64,000 bases of DNA from Haplosporangium gracile. Taxonomy: Eukaryota > Mortierellomycota > Mortierellomycetes > Mortierellales > Mortierellaceae. A program made the translations under genes and the position numbers. How positions within the stretch are numbered: the stretch's first letter is position 1; each line of letters begins with the position of its first letter. The DNA lies in NCBI GenBank assembly GCA_015499985.1, contig JAAAUF010000025.1, positions 1-64,000 on the forward strand, given 5' to 3'. Below, in pieces: positions 40,789-51,044 of the stretch. The notes under the pieces are model-generated. The model did no database searches, was not told where the DNA came from, and worked only from the letters and a program-made list of their open reading frames with translations.

Positions 40789-43700
40789 TTATTCAGCATT
40801 ACTCTGGTCCAGGTTTTCGTCCGAGGAGACGCCCTGGCTTTCGTCCAAGGTGTCATCAGAAGACAATGATCCATCCTTGGCACCGCGCTGCTTGAGCAAT
40901 CTCCGGTTCGTCGCACTGAGACCGACCGTGTCTACCATGACAGCATCCGTCGCGACAAACGCCGTGTGTCCATAACTCCAGACCAACCTCGCAGAGAATC
41001 CGTCATCCTGTCCGCCAACCAGCCGCCATGCTTGCAAACGACCGTCTCTGGAGCCAGTTACAAACTCCAGTGCGTTTGGTCTCCAAGCAATACTAGCGAC
41101 ACCCCTGAGAAATTCTCGAATAACCAGAGCGCATTTCCACTTCTGCACCGCATCTCTCACGACCAGGTTCCAAAGCCACACAGAGTCGTTGTTGCAAACG
41201 GTGACGATCCACTGCCCACAAAGTGAAAAAGCAATAGAGCTAATTGAGTGTGTATGTTGCAAAGAGTGCGAGGGTTCCTCGCTGTCCTCGTCCCATAACT
41301 CCACGGAATTGCTTTCTTCCATTCTTATCGCGATCATCTTCCTACACAGTGAATAATTTATGACGTCCGGTTTAGAAGGACAGACATCCACAGATACTCG
41401 TGAATTGCCAGTAGCCACCTCCCAGACTCGAATGGTTCCATCTCTGCTTCCAGATATGAGCTGCCGTCCACATGTCGAAAATGCCACACTCAAGACATCG
41501 TCGCTGTGCCCTACGAAGACAAGGCCGGGCGATACTGAACTAACGTTCCAAAGGCGCACAGTCTCGCTCCAGCCTCCGGAAGCAATCCACTGACCATCCG
41601 GCGAGAATGCCAGTGTTTTGATACACTTCATGTGGCCTTGGAGGGCGAATTCGGCGACACCTGTTTCCACACTCCATATCTTGATGACTTCGGAGTATCC
41701 GGCGGTGGCAATTCGACGACCATCAGGCGAAATCGCTACGACATCAGCTTGCAGGGAACCACATTGAAACGAACGACCGGGCTCTCCAGTCAACGCATCA
41801 TACTGTCGCAGAGCTCCAGAGTTGCTTCCAGAGATGAGGCACCTTCCGTCTGAAGGAAAGGCGACTTTTTTGATCGGATCGGATTGAGTGTTATTTAGGT
41901 CGAGTCCTGCTCCAGTGGTCGTCACATCCCACAACCGCACGGTCCCATCCTCGCTTCCTGATGCCAGCTGCAGGCTGTCCAGCGAGAACGCGACGCATGT
42001 AACTAATGCAGAGTGGCCTGCAAAGACTGAGATGAGGGTGCCTGCATGGGCATCCCATAACTTGACCGTACAATCACCACTAGATGAGGCTATCCATAAA
42101 CCGTTTGGCGAAAAGCTGACGGCGCAAACGGAATTCACATGGCCTTTCCACTGTTTTCCTGATTTACCGGTGATTGATTCCCACAGCCGCAAATTACCGC
42201 CCATATCGCCTGTAATAATCCACTTACAGTCAGGCGAATAGGCGACGCAAAAAACGCTCTCGTCCTTATTGTCGAGGATCAAGCCCATCTGTTCAGAATG
42301 CGTATCGAATATTCGAATCGGCCCGTCAAAGCCTCCAAAGACAACGCTTTGTCCATCAGGCGAGTACGCAACGCTGAAGGCCCAATCAGTATGACCCTGT
42401 AAGACAGCAAGAGCGGCCCCTGTCTGAGAATTCCACAACCTCACGGTCCCGTCGAAGCTGGCTGAGGCAATCTGACTGCTTGAAGGCGAAAACGCTACGG
42501 CATTGACTTCCTTAGTATGCCCCACCAGAGTCAAATCAAGCGTTCCTGTCTTGCAGTTCCACAATCGGACTGTAAAATCGTGACTGCCTGAGACAAGCTG
42601 CTCTCCAGAGGGGGAATAAGCGATGCCGGTAACTGTTCCGCCGTGGCCGCGAAGGGTGCGAGTCGCTGTCCAGGTTGTGCTGTCGTAAATGTTGATGTGA
42701 CCAAAATCGAGACCCGCAGCAAACGATTCCTTGTTTGGAGAATAGGCAATTGAGCGCACCTTAAAACCTTCCTCCAGAAACGGTAACTCTCCGAAGTCAA
42801 CTCTTTCCATCCGCGCCTTGCTAAGATCTGCCTGCCGAATCCAGCTTCTGGTGAGATTGACGCCTGTCAGGTCCGCCTCCTGCAGCTGAGCCGAGTCGAA
42901 CTGCCCGCCAGACAAATCAGCTCCTGGAATGCAGATGCCTCGAAGGTCAGCCCCATTGAAACGCACTCCTGCCTTGACCAAAATGGTGATGGCGTTGGTA
43001 GCAGCGCAAGCAGTACGATCGTCCGTCTTGGACTGTTCAATGAGCGCATGAAGCTGTCGTTTGAAACCTGGATCCAGTTGTACGCGCTCCGCCAAGAACT
43101 GGATGATCGATGGTTCCACAATTAGATTTCTTTGGGATAACGGGTGATCGCTGACGTTGCTGGTGTCGGAAAGAGAATGCGGAGCAAATTCGTCGTTACT
43201 GTCAGCAGGTCTCCAAATGGCACGTGAATAAAAGTACTCCAGGATGGATCGGTGGACAAAACGGTACTGTATCCCGACTCGGCTCAACAAACTGACCCCA
43301 CGTAAGAGGAAAATGTCGGGCTCAGGACCAAAAAACGCTGCCTTCCATGAAGTTCCGTCACGCCTTTGGGTGTAGACGACAACGGGCCTGCCCTCCTGCT
43401 CCTGAAAGATTGCCGCTGCAAGGTCCTGCTGAAACCTGATCCCGTTCGACTCGAATCCGTCTTCCAGCAACCCCTCGAATGCCAAATGCTTGCCCTCGTC
43501 CAATCTGTGCTCCTGCAGGCGACGTTTGTTGACCCCGAGCCAGTGACCCACAAAAGTGTCGTACAGCTGAACACGGGTGACTCGGAGCTGCGAGATGTTG
43601 GTCTTGCCCTGTACATCATTTGGAAGCGCCTCTAAGCAGAGAGTCAAAAGGAAAGGGTTCTTGACCAGATCCATCAAGTTGGGGATGGTCTCCAGCTTTT

Positions 43701-44595
43701 CCATGTAGTCCTCCTTGACCCAGGTTCGTGGCTCAAGAGGTATGTATCGCTCGACATAATCCTCGATCTGCTCCTTGGAGAAGGGGCTGATGACAGCTTC
43801 CATGAAGAGGTCGTTGGCGATGCGGTAATATTGGTTGGTTGCCGTTGGCGCAAAGCGAATCCGATAGTCTGGTCCGAGGTACTGAGTGCGGCAGGTGATG
43901 AGCAGCTTCGCGTCCCACTGTCCCGATCGGTTGAGGAGGTTCGTAGTGTGGAGGTTGGAGGTGAGCTGGCTCTCGTCGTATCCATCACATATCAACATGA
44001 ATTGGCGGCGTAGCTTCACATCACGGATCTGGTCGTCCGTAAAGTCGTGCGTCCTCAACTGTTCCGCGACCAAGTCCTTCTCTGGTCGCTCGAGGGCTGG
44101 CAAGTTGATGAATAGTGGGATGCGACCACCGGATTGGTAGACTTGCCAGAGTTCGTGCTCTAGGTGCCGGTTGAAAGTCGACTTGCCTGCTCCCGAATCG
44201 CCCAGGATCAGCATTACTTGAGAATCGTCAGCAAGAAATTTGTTGACCTTCTCCATGAGAGGGAACAGTGTGTCGTTTGGGGCTTGAAGGTTAGCCTTGG
44301 CCATGGGAGCAATGTAGACCGGCTGGTTGTACTCGTCCAATCGCTGCTTCTTCAGAGTGAGCACAGCGGATTCAATATTTTGATCGTCCTGTGTCTCAGT
44401 GAGTTCATAATCACTGTTCGAAGTATCCTCCAGGCGCATTGTCTTTAAGAGCTGCTCCGCCTGAGAAACTGAAGGGGGGCGTTTGCTCTGTGCGCCTAAC
44501 TTCCCAGAGTCTAAGGAGCTAAAGCTGGACGGAGATGGTGGTGGTGACGAACTACCTTCAGGTAACGAGGATGACATTGCTGTAACTATATGCAT
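40789..44595 (-). CDS. NACHT - pentapeptide repeat - WD40 STAND protein (fungal NLR-like)
   Basis: Single exon, 1268 aa, from ATG 44,593-44,595 (a second ATG at 44,577 is possible; TATAAAT sits just upstream). Residues 1-110 are Ser/Pro-rich then acidic, with no recognised effector domain. The NACHT-type NTPase follows: Walker A GDSGAGKST (132-140), Walker B region FMLICDGYDE (199-208) and sensor-like LLITCRTQYL. A winged-helix-like region has RFVHRSILEYFYSRAIW. About residues 575-640 hold pentapeptide repeats (FNGADLRG, GADLSGGQF, EADLTGVNL, QADLSKARM). The rest is 14 WD40 repeats, enough for two seven-bladed propellers, with typical ends such as DGTVRLW. The acidic C-terminus is DESQGVSSDENLD. 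STAND proteins oligomerise on ligand sensing and in fungi are linked to non-self recognition and cell death. That role here is inference. A near-copy of its 3' end occupies 1-254. Confidence 0.93.
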   Translation of the reverse strand: MHIVTAMSSSLPEGSSSPPPSPSSFSSLDSGKLGAQSKRPPSVSQAEQLLKTMRLEDTSNSDYELTETQDDQNIESAVLTLKKQRLDEYNQPVYIAPMAKANLQAPNDTLFPLMEKVNKFLADDSQVMLILGDSGAGKSTFNRHLEHELWQVYQSGGRIPLFINLPALERPEKDLVAEQLRTHDFTDDQIRDVKLRRQFMLICDGYDESQLTSNLHTTNLLNRSGQWDAKLLITCRTQYLGPDYRIRFAPTATNQYYRIANDLFMEAVISPFSKEQIEDYVERYIPLEPRTWVKEDYMEKLETIPNLMDLVKNPFLLTLCLEALPNDVQGKTNISQLRVTRVQLYDTFVGHWLGVNKRRLQEHRLDEGKHLAFEGLLEDGFESNGIRFQQDLAAAIFQEQEGRPVVVYTQRRDGTSWKAAFFGPEPDIFLLRGVSLLSRVGIQYRFVHRSILEYFYSRAIWRPADSNDEFAPHSLSDTSNVSDHPLSQRNLIVEPSIIQFLAERVQLDPGFKRQLHALIEQSKTDDRTACAATNAITILVKAGVRFNGADLRGICIPGADLSGGQFDSAQLQEADLTGVNLTRSWIRQADLSKARMERVDFGELPFLEEGFKVRSIAYSPNKESFAAGLDFGHINIYDSTTWTATRTLRGHGGTVTGIAYSPSGEQLVSGSHDFTVRLWNCKTGTLDLTLVGHTKEVNAVAFSPSSSQIASASFDGTVRLWNSQTGAALAVLQGHTDWAFSVAYSPDGQSVVFGGFDGPIRIFDTHSEQMGLILDNKDESVFCVAYSPDCKWIITGDMGGNLRLWESITGKSGKQWKGHVNSVCAVSFSPNGLWIASSSGDCTVKLWDAHAGTLISVFAGHSALVTCVAFSLDSLQLASGSEDGTVRLWDVTTTGAGLDLNNTQSDPIKKVAFPSDGRCLISGSNSGALRQYDALTGEPGRSFQCGSLQADVVAISPDGRRIATAGYSEVIKIWSVETGVAEFALQGHMKCIKTLAFSPDGQWIASGGWSETVRLWNVSSVSPGLVFVGHSDDVLSVAFSTCGRQLISGSRDGTIRVWEVATGNSRVSVDVCPSKPDVINYSLCRKMIAIRMEESNSVELWDEDSEEPSHSLQHTHSISSIAFSLCGQWIVTVCNNDSVWLWNLVVRDAVQKWKCALVIREFLRGVASIAWRPNALEFVTGSRDGRLQAWRLVGGQDDGFSARLVWSYGHTAFVATDAVMVDTVGLSATNRRLLKQRGAKDGSLSSDDTLDESQGVSSDENLDQSNAE

Positions 44596-46224
44596 TATTT
44601 ATAAAGGTGGGTTTAAGTATGTTTTGGAAACCGTGTTTAGTCATGTCTGCGGTAAAATGTCCGCGAAATTTATTTTTCTTACCTTGTGTTGTTCAAAAGG
44701 ACAACTTTGATTCTAGTTGAGGGTAGCGGGGAAGCTGAAGTATGCGAGGATAGCTTAGTGAGAGTATGGCAAACCTACCAACATAACAGAGGGAAGTCAA
44801 TCAGCCATAGTACCTTTAGTTGATATACAGGTAAGATGCTCTTTTCGCTCTTTAATGGAGGACGGGATTTGTGTTTGTTCTGGTGAGGTTGTGGGGTTAT
44901 GTTTGCAAAGCATGGTTTGGGCGCAATTGACTGAGAAAAGGATGACCAATATGCTTTTTTTTGCAGTGCTTTCCCTTCCCTCCCCCCCTGCCTTACTTGA
45001 TGTGAACTTGTAACTGATGGTTGCTTGGGTTGACTTGTTAGGGCCTGCATGGAAGTGTGTATGCATACGACTCAAAAGCATAGCAGATGTGGATGCCTCC
45101 GTATACCTTTTTCTCTCACACGCCTCTTCTTTAATTTTTCGACGAGCGGTTCCTATTTGTACGCAACGCTGTATTAGCGTCTTGCAAAATCATTTTGTTC
45201 TTGTGACAGAACGCACCAAGAAACTGTCGAAAAGACATACTTCTCTGTTTGTCGAACAAAAGTCCTTGTCGATGACTGTCAGCTCGGAGACGGACGTTTT
45301 CTCTTCTCTCTTTTTTTTTTTTTTTTGCGGATGTGTATTATGGACGGTGATGTGACGATGAAAGTTCCAAGGGAGACTGATCAACGTGTGAGGAGAGACT
45401 GATGATTGTCGACCGAGGAATGCAAGTGTGTTGAGGAAGAGGTGAATGTGGAATGAGTGTCGAGAGGTGAAAGAGAGAAGCAAAAGTTGACTCGTCTCTC
45501 TCTCTCTTTTCTCTTCTCTTTTCTGACACAATTTGCTTTAAATTAATAAACCCTCGCCCATATTTTACGCCACATCTTGCACGCCAAAAAAAATAAAGCA
45601 AGACCTTGGATATGTAAGTGACCAAGACAAAAGGCAAATGAGTGGAGCGAGCGAGAACATGAGTTCGTTCACCTTATACGAACAATCTCGTCTCCAAGAA
45701 ACCCACAGCTGGTACCAGATTCAGGTAAAGCATTGATCGTTTATAAAACACGCGCTAAACCGGACACCACAAAAAATATCATAAAAACCAACGAGAGGGA
45801 CAATTCGACAGCCTCTGTCTCTCTGCCTCATGTCCATCCTTGACAAACAACCTTCTTCGCCCCCTACCCCCGTCACCATAACACAGAATATGAGCCTGCC
45901 CGCCCTCCCTGTTGATACAAACTCTTCTCGCTTTTTTCCACACTGCACGCCAGCAAGGTAAACTCACTGCTCACATCGAGTACAAAATTCAAGGTGAGAA
46001 AGAGAGTAACAACACACAAGGACAACAAGGGCTTGATAATGGACAGGGTCACGAACAACTTGCCTTCATATGTTCTTTTTTTTTGTTTTGTTTTATAATC
46101 AATGGAATGTACACATATACTAATGCTGTTGTTAATTAGGAAGAAGGTATATAGGAAAAATAAGAAAATATGGGAAAGGTATAATAAAGTATAAGAAAAG
46201 GTTCAACCTCTCTGATCCAAGGAA
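44596..46224. other. Spacer, no gene recognised
   Basis: Holds a minus-strand TATAAAT near 44,600 just upstream of the NACHT-WD40 ATG, T runs at 45,310-45,326 and short ORFs on both strands without domains. Confidence 0.4.
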
Positions 46225-48175
46225 TCAAACTAGAGCCAGGGGTCCAGGAAAGAACAGAAAGAGATGTTGACCTTGGACTGCAGTTGGAGAAGAGCAAGGA
46301 CCCATTGCTTTCAGTTCCTTGCCGGACGGCTTTCTCGGTTGATATCTTCCGCAAGGGTCGCAAACCCACAACTCTCCCTTGTGTTCATAGTTCTCGTGCC
46401 GCTTGCGATCGCCGTATTGAGCAAAAGTCTCCGTACATGGAAGGAAAGTGCATCTTTCACGCTCTTTTGGAAAGTGCCTCTTGATGTGTACATCCAGTCC
46501 TCCCCGCCTGATGTACAACTTATTACAGCTTCCAAATGAACAGCGGAACTTCTTGACAGGTTTGGGGTCGACAATCACTCCAGGTTGGGGATCGATAATC
46601 GCTGCAGGTTCGGGGTTGGGGGTCATGGCAGGTCTAGCATTGGGTCCTGGCTGCTGTGTGTCGTCGGTGTTGAGGGTATCAGGCTGGTCGTTGTTGTTGC
46701 GCTGTTCCGGGGCGACGTGGGGTAGTGAATTGTCGACGTTGTTGTTGATGGCGGTGTTGGTGTCGGTTTCGATGGTCATCAACTTGGAAAGGGTATCAAC
46801 AGCATCGTTGATAGGCTCGGGCTCGTGGTAATTGTTCGGGTGGTCCTCCATCGAATCTTCAGAGAACGATTGGGTGTTGTTGGAGAGGAAGACGCCATCC
46901 TCGTCGGCGTTGGCATCCATAGACTCAGAGAAGGAATGGTCATCGTCGCCAGTATCCGCGGTGCCAGCGGTGTCGGTAACCTCGGGATTGAAACCAGATG
47001 CGGACCCGTTTGTTGGGTTAACAGACGAGCGGACCTGACTCAAAGAAGGGCACGCACCTGTCGGAGGAGAATAAAGGGGGGAGAGGAGGAACAGGAGGAC
47101 CACCGGTATGAAGACGTTAATTAATTGAGTGCAGGGACTTAACGGTAAGAACGGCAGCAGCATGGGGTCCAAAATGCATACAAAAGGGTGTACCAGGCAA
47201 AGACAAAGCGCTAGAGGGATGGGCAACGGCATTGTGCTGGATCGAGGCGGTGTCGCCAGGCCCGACAGTGGTAGCAAGGGGCTGGGCGTCGACTTCCATC
47301 GAAACATCAGAGGCAGGAGGGGACACTGCAGCAGTAGGCGTCTGGTCAGCATCGAGGGGCGTGGTTGAAGCAGGAGATGACTGAGTATTGGCTCCGTTCA
47401 AGAGAGGGTCGTCAGGAAAACTCTCATCTTCCTCCTCCGCAACAGACTTGTACCAGGGTTGAGGCTTCCGAACTTGAGCATTCCGGATTCGGTAATACCA
47501 CTGCATTGTCCACGGCGAACGGAAGTATTCGACGACGATGTGTTCGATGACCTCTTTGCATTCAGGGGTGAGATAAAAAGGTAGATCACACCGAATAAGA
47601 ACCACAGAACCGGGAACGTCCTTTAAAAGAAGGCTCACTTCCTGTTGGGTGAGATTGACTGTAAATTCGAAGTTCTCCTTGGAGCGCTCGTGGCGATATA
47701 CACTACCGTGCTCATTGAGATAGAGCTCGAATGTCTTGTGGATTGAGAAGGCCGTGCTCATCGTGATAGATTCGAGGCGGACATGGTTGTTGAATCGTTG
47801 ATCGTCAGTCAAGAGGGATAGTCGCTCTGGGTTCCCTTGTCGATAGCCGAACCACTTTGTCGCGTCCTTTGAACGAGTGCACGCAAGATTCCCTTGCGTA
47901 ACAAGGTACACTTGGCCTTGAAACCCCATTGCCTCTCCCAGGAAAGTTGGCCCAGTGATCGCCACATAGACTCTGTCGTTGATCTCTGAGGGTAAACCAT
48001 GGGCGACTATGGACGCGTCGTCCATGAGCTCACCGTGTGATGCATCATTCAAGGACCCGTCATTGCTTGAGTGAGGGGTGGAGACGGTGCTGGACGTTCC
48101 TCCTTGGTGGAGGTCGCTGCTGATCTTGGTGCTATCGAGAATTCGTTGCCCAGCTAGCTTTTTCTGCGAAAGCAT
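46225..48175 (-). CDS. C2H2 zinc-finger protein sharing the unrecognised N-terminal domain; one intron
   Basis: Two exons, 48,175-47,182 and 47,057-46,225, joined across intron GTATGC..ACAG (47,181-47,058, 124 bp), give 608 aa in frame. The N-terminal domain (about residues 45-245) has SHGELMDD, VAITGP, VTQGNLAC (92-99), TKWFGY, VVLIRCDLPFY and IVVEYFRSPW, closest to the 31.4-kb protein. The intron follows the shared block SALSLPGTPF. The second exon encodes a Ser/Asp/Asn-rich linker (SFSESMDANADED), Pro repeats (NPEPAAIIDPQPGVIVDPKP) and fingers at about 502-586: CSFGSCNKLYIRRGGLDVH..H, CTFLPCTETFAQYGDRKRH..H, and a relic CDPCGRYQPRKPSGKELKAM with no histidines. A minus-strand TATAAATA at 48,505-48,512 lies 330 bp upstream. 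Nuclear regulator by inference. Confidence 0.87.
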
Positions 48176-48504
48176 GTTGGTCCTCTTAGTCCTCTACGGA
48201 TGGAGTGAGGAGATGGAGAGGACGGAGAGGACGGAGAGGAAGGTGGTGTTGGATGGTGTATGGAAGTATGTGTTGTTTTAATCTGGATATATGATAATTT
48301 AGGGATGAGGGTAGGTGTGGCATGTAGGGTGTCTAAAAGTGCTGAAATAAAAAAAAAAAAGCGGGGGAAGGAAAAGGAAAAGGAAAAAAAGAATAAGAGA
48401 GAGGAGGGATTGGAAAAGTGGAAAAAAAGAAAGTGATGGAGGATGGGAGTGCTGGTCAAAAAAGACAAAGGAGGAGAACAACAACAATGGGGTGGATGGC
48501 CAAG

Positions 48505-48512
48505 TATTTATA
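48505..48512 (-). promoter_or_regulatory. TATA box of the 46-48 kb zinc-finger gene
   Basis: TATAAATA on the minus strand, 330 bp before the ATG at 48,175. Confidence 0.45.
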
Positions 48513-48734
48513 CTTCAGAACAACATAGAAAGATAAAGGGGAATCCAAACATGAGAAGGAAAAATTAAAAAAAACTAAGTGCAACAGGGCACAGAACTAT
48601 GGGGAGGAGAGTCGCATGAGAGCACCGGCCTATCGGCCCTACCTTACATGTGGGGGCAAGGAAGTCAGAAAAAGAAAGAAAGGGCAAGGTAGTCGAACCT
48701 GGGAAGTGAGGGAACAGGGTAACAGGGTAACAGA

Positions 48735-48748
48735 GCACACACACACAT

Positions 48749-48780
<32 letters not shown>

Positions 48781-48781
48781 T
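48735..48781. repeat. (AC)n(AG)n compound microsatellite
   Basis: About 12 AC dinucleotides with one interruption run directly into about 11 AG dinucleotides. Confidence 0.9.
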
Positions 48782-49915
48782 GAGGGAGAAGGAGGGAGAG
48801 AGAAGAGATAGAGATGCATGCACGAGCAAGCAAAGCAAACAAAATTAGGCTGTTTGACAGGATCAGGGGCGTCACAGCGGGAAAGAAGATAAAGAGAAAA
48901 GATAACTCCTTGCCTGACATAGACCACGTCGAGGGCGAAGAAGTGCCCCTACTCCAACTATTCCCTCTGGATTTAATTGCAATTGCATTGAGTGAGATAG
49001 AGGTCCAAGCAATTGAATCGAGGTTTGCTTTCTGCTGATTTTGACGTGGTCCTTGTTCCTGTCCTGTTCTTTCATTGGTCCTTTTCAACCATCATAAATC
49101 AACCAAGCGCGAGGCAAGCTGAGGCTGAGCAGTTGTGGCGTCGTCTCCCGACTTTACAATGTTTCAAAAATAGTTTCCCTTCCATTTATGAACCTGCAAG
49201 GAGAATGGGAGAGGGAGGAACAACGGCACGGGTGGTGATAGATGGTGGGTTAGAGCATTGTAGAAATGAAAAGACGGCGGGAGAAAGAGAATAATTGCTG
49301 ATGAATGGGCGATGGTCTAGTACACGCAGAGGAAAAAAAGTCATTCATCTTGGAATTCAATTAACTATAACAATTGAACCACAGGCATGGGCGTCTACTA
49401 GATGAAAAGAAAAAGAACAAAAAAATAAGACCCAGCTAGGTCTATGGACATCGATAGAACACTAGAGAGGATTAAGGTTGTTGCTTTTGTTTCTGCGTCA
49501 AGGTAAATAAAAAAAAAATCAATGACAACAGAGTGAAGGAAGGAATACAAATAATTACATTCACAAACAAATAAGCACAAAATGGGCAAAGAAGAAAGGG
49601 AGGGAGAAGAAAGAAGAACTACTCAGAAATAAGAGATTTTAAAAAAGAAAAGAAAAGAAAGAAGAAAAAGAATGACAGGGTGAAAGGATATTGGTGTTAG
49701 TTTACTTGGGTCGCCAACAAAAAGAACATCGTCCGCTCCTTTTTTTTGTGTATCATCGCTCTCATTTTAATGGTCTATCGATATTCCAAACACTTGACAT
49801 TATTCAAAAAAACAAAGCAAAAACAAGATACACCTTCAATTCATATTACTAGGCGCCACAACACGCTGAAAACTCGGTCGACACCTATCAGCAACCGAAC
49901 ATGGATGTAGTCGGG

Positions 49916-50463
49916 CTAATAATTTTCTCGTATACTCCTTCCTACAATAATTGCACCTCCACCTCCACTCCTCATGCACACCTCTCTCTGATGTCGGGAT
50001 TGATCTCCGTGTCGGTCAAACACCCATTTGCAAGATGTGTACGGGAATGTAACACAGTGGTGGGTGTTCCGGTGGACGGCGAGACTCCATCGCGTTGCGT
50101 AGGGAGTCGTGTGCAGCCTGGGTATAGGCATGGAAATCCTCTTGCAGGTCTAGGTCCGGGTGTAGGGGGTTTGGATAGGTCGTCGTCTTCGTCAAGTTCC
50201 AAGGAACCTTCGGATGCGGAGAAAGAAGAACAAGCACGCTCTTCATTGTCGATATCATTGACCTCAAAAGCGAGGTCCTCGTCAGTAGTAAGAGTAAAGT
50301 TTTTAATTGATCAGAAAGCTCGAAGAACATGGATACAGGTGAAGCAGGTGTGTCGCCGTAGGACCGATGAATATTATGAAGTATCAAAACCAGAAGGCGC
50401 CGAAGAGGCCTGTAACATGGAATCTGGCGTATTTTGTATCGAAAGCGCTTGGTGAGGGGCCAT
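49916..50463 (-). pseudogene. Decayed C2H2 zinc-finger gene, frameshifted
   Basis: Similarity runs along the minus strand in three different frames. From ATG 50,461-50,463 comes MAPHQALSIQNTPDSML, like the start of the 170-aa protein at 38.5-39.1 kb. After a shift comes NIHRSYGDTPASPVSMFFEL, matching NIYLAYENASASPMW in that protein. After another shift come an acidic block (DEDLAFEVNDIDNEE), a Pro-rich PTPGPRPARG and a finger start, FPCLYPGC. A third shift leads to TTPYATRWSLAVHRNTH and a second finger remnant whose Cys pair is altered (TSCKW). No single frame is open across the region, so it cannot encode an intact protein unless heavily spliced, and no convincing splice sites join the frames. 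A 184-codon ORF on the opposite strand is a by-product. Confidence 0.72.
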
Positions 50464-51044
50464 TGTTTTAGCTTCTGGATGACAAAAGAAAGATTAGAAG
50501 GTGGATATTGCGCAGGACGTGAATATCTACACGAAAGAAAATGAAAGTGCCTGAAGGAGATGGATGAAAGAATAATGAAGATGGTGGACAAAGCGATGGG
50601 AAAAGAAACAGTGATGAAGGAATGGTATATCGAGTCGAGAGAAGAAACTAGAAAAAAAACGAGGATAAAAGGTTGCTGGTGCTTTATGTATTTCGATCCG
50701 GAATGGCGGAGACTGTTGATCCGACGACGTAAGTCTGGCGAAGCAATGATAGGAAGAAGAAGGAGGCGTGAAAAGCGGTCTACGGAGAAAGGGGAGACAA
50801 AAACGGGAAGAAAGAAAGGAGCCGCATGCACACTCACACTCACCAAATAGAAATATAAATTTTATTTTATTTTTTTCAGCGTCATCCCCCAGCCAGTGCG
50901 TATCGTCTTGATCGTCTTCGCCAAAATACCAAACGTGGAAAGGTGGCGAGGAAGCGGTGAGGATATAAACCAGACAAGACAATAGCTATTTTCATCACAA
51001 TGGTAGATGCCAGATATCACAGCATAAGACGTCTTCTCAACTCT
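50464..51044. other. Spacer, no gene recognised
   Basis: Purine-rich on the plus strand (50,560-50,830) with ORFs of low complexity. Confidence 0.4.

Larger units (their letters stand above)
48176..49915. other. Spacer with microsatellite, no gene recognised
   Basis: Includes the minus-strand TATA box at 48,505, an AC/AG microsatellite at 48,735-48,781 and A-rich 49,600-49,680. ORFs lack domains. Confidence 0.45.

Noticed and set aside
49901..50455. 184-codon plus-strand ORF
   Set aside because: It lies antisense to the zinc-finger relic, has no domain, and is explained by codon bias of the former minus-strand gene.
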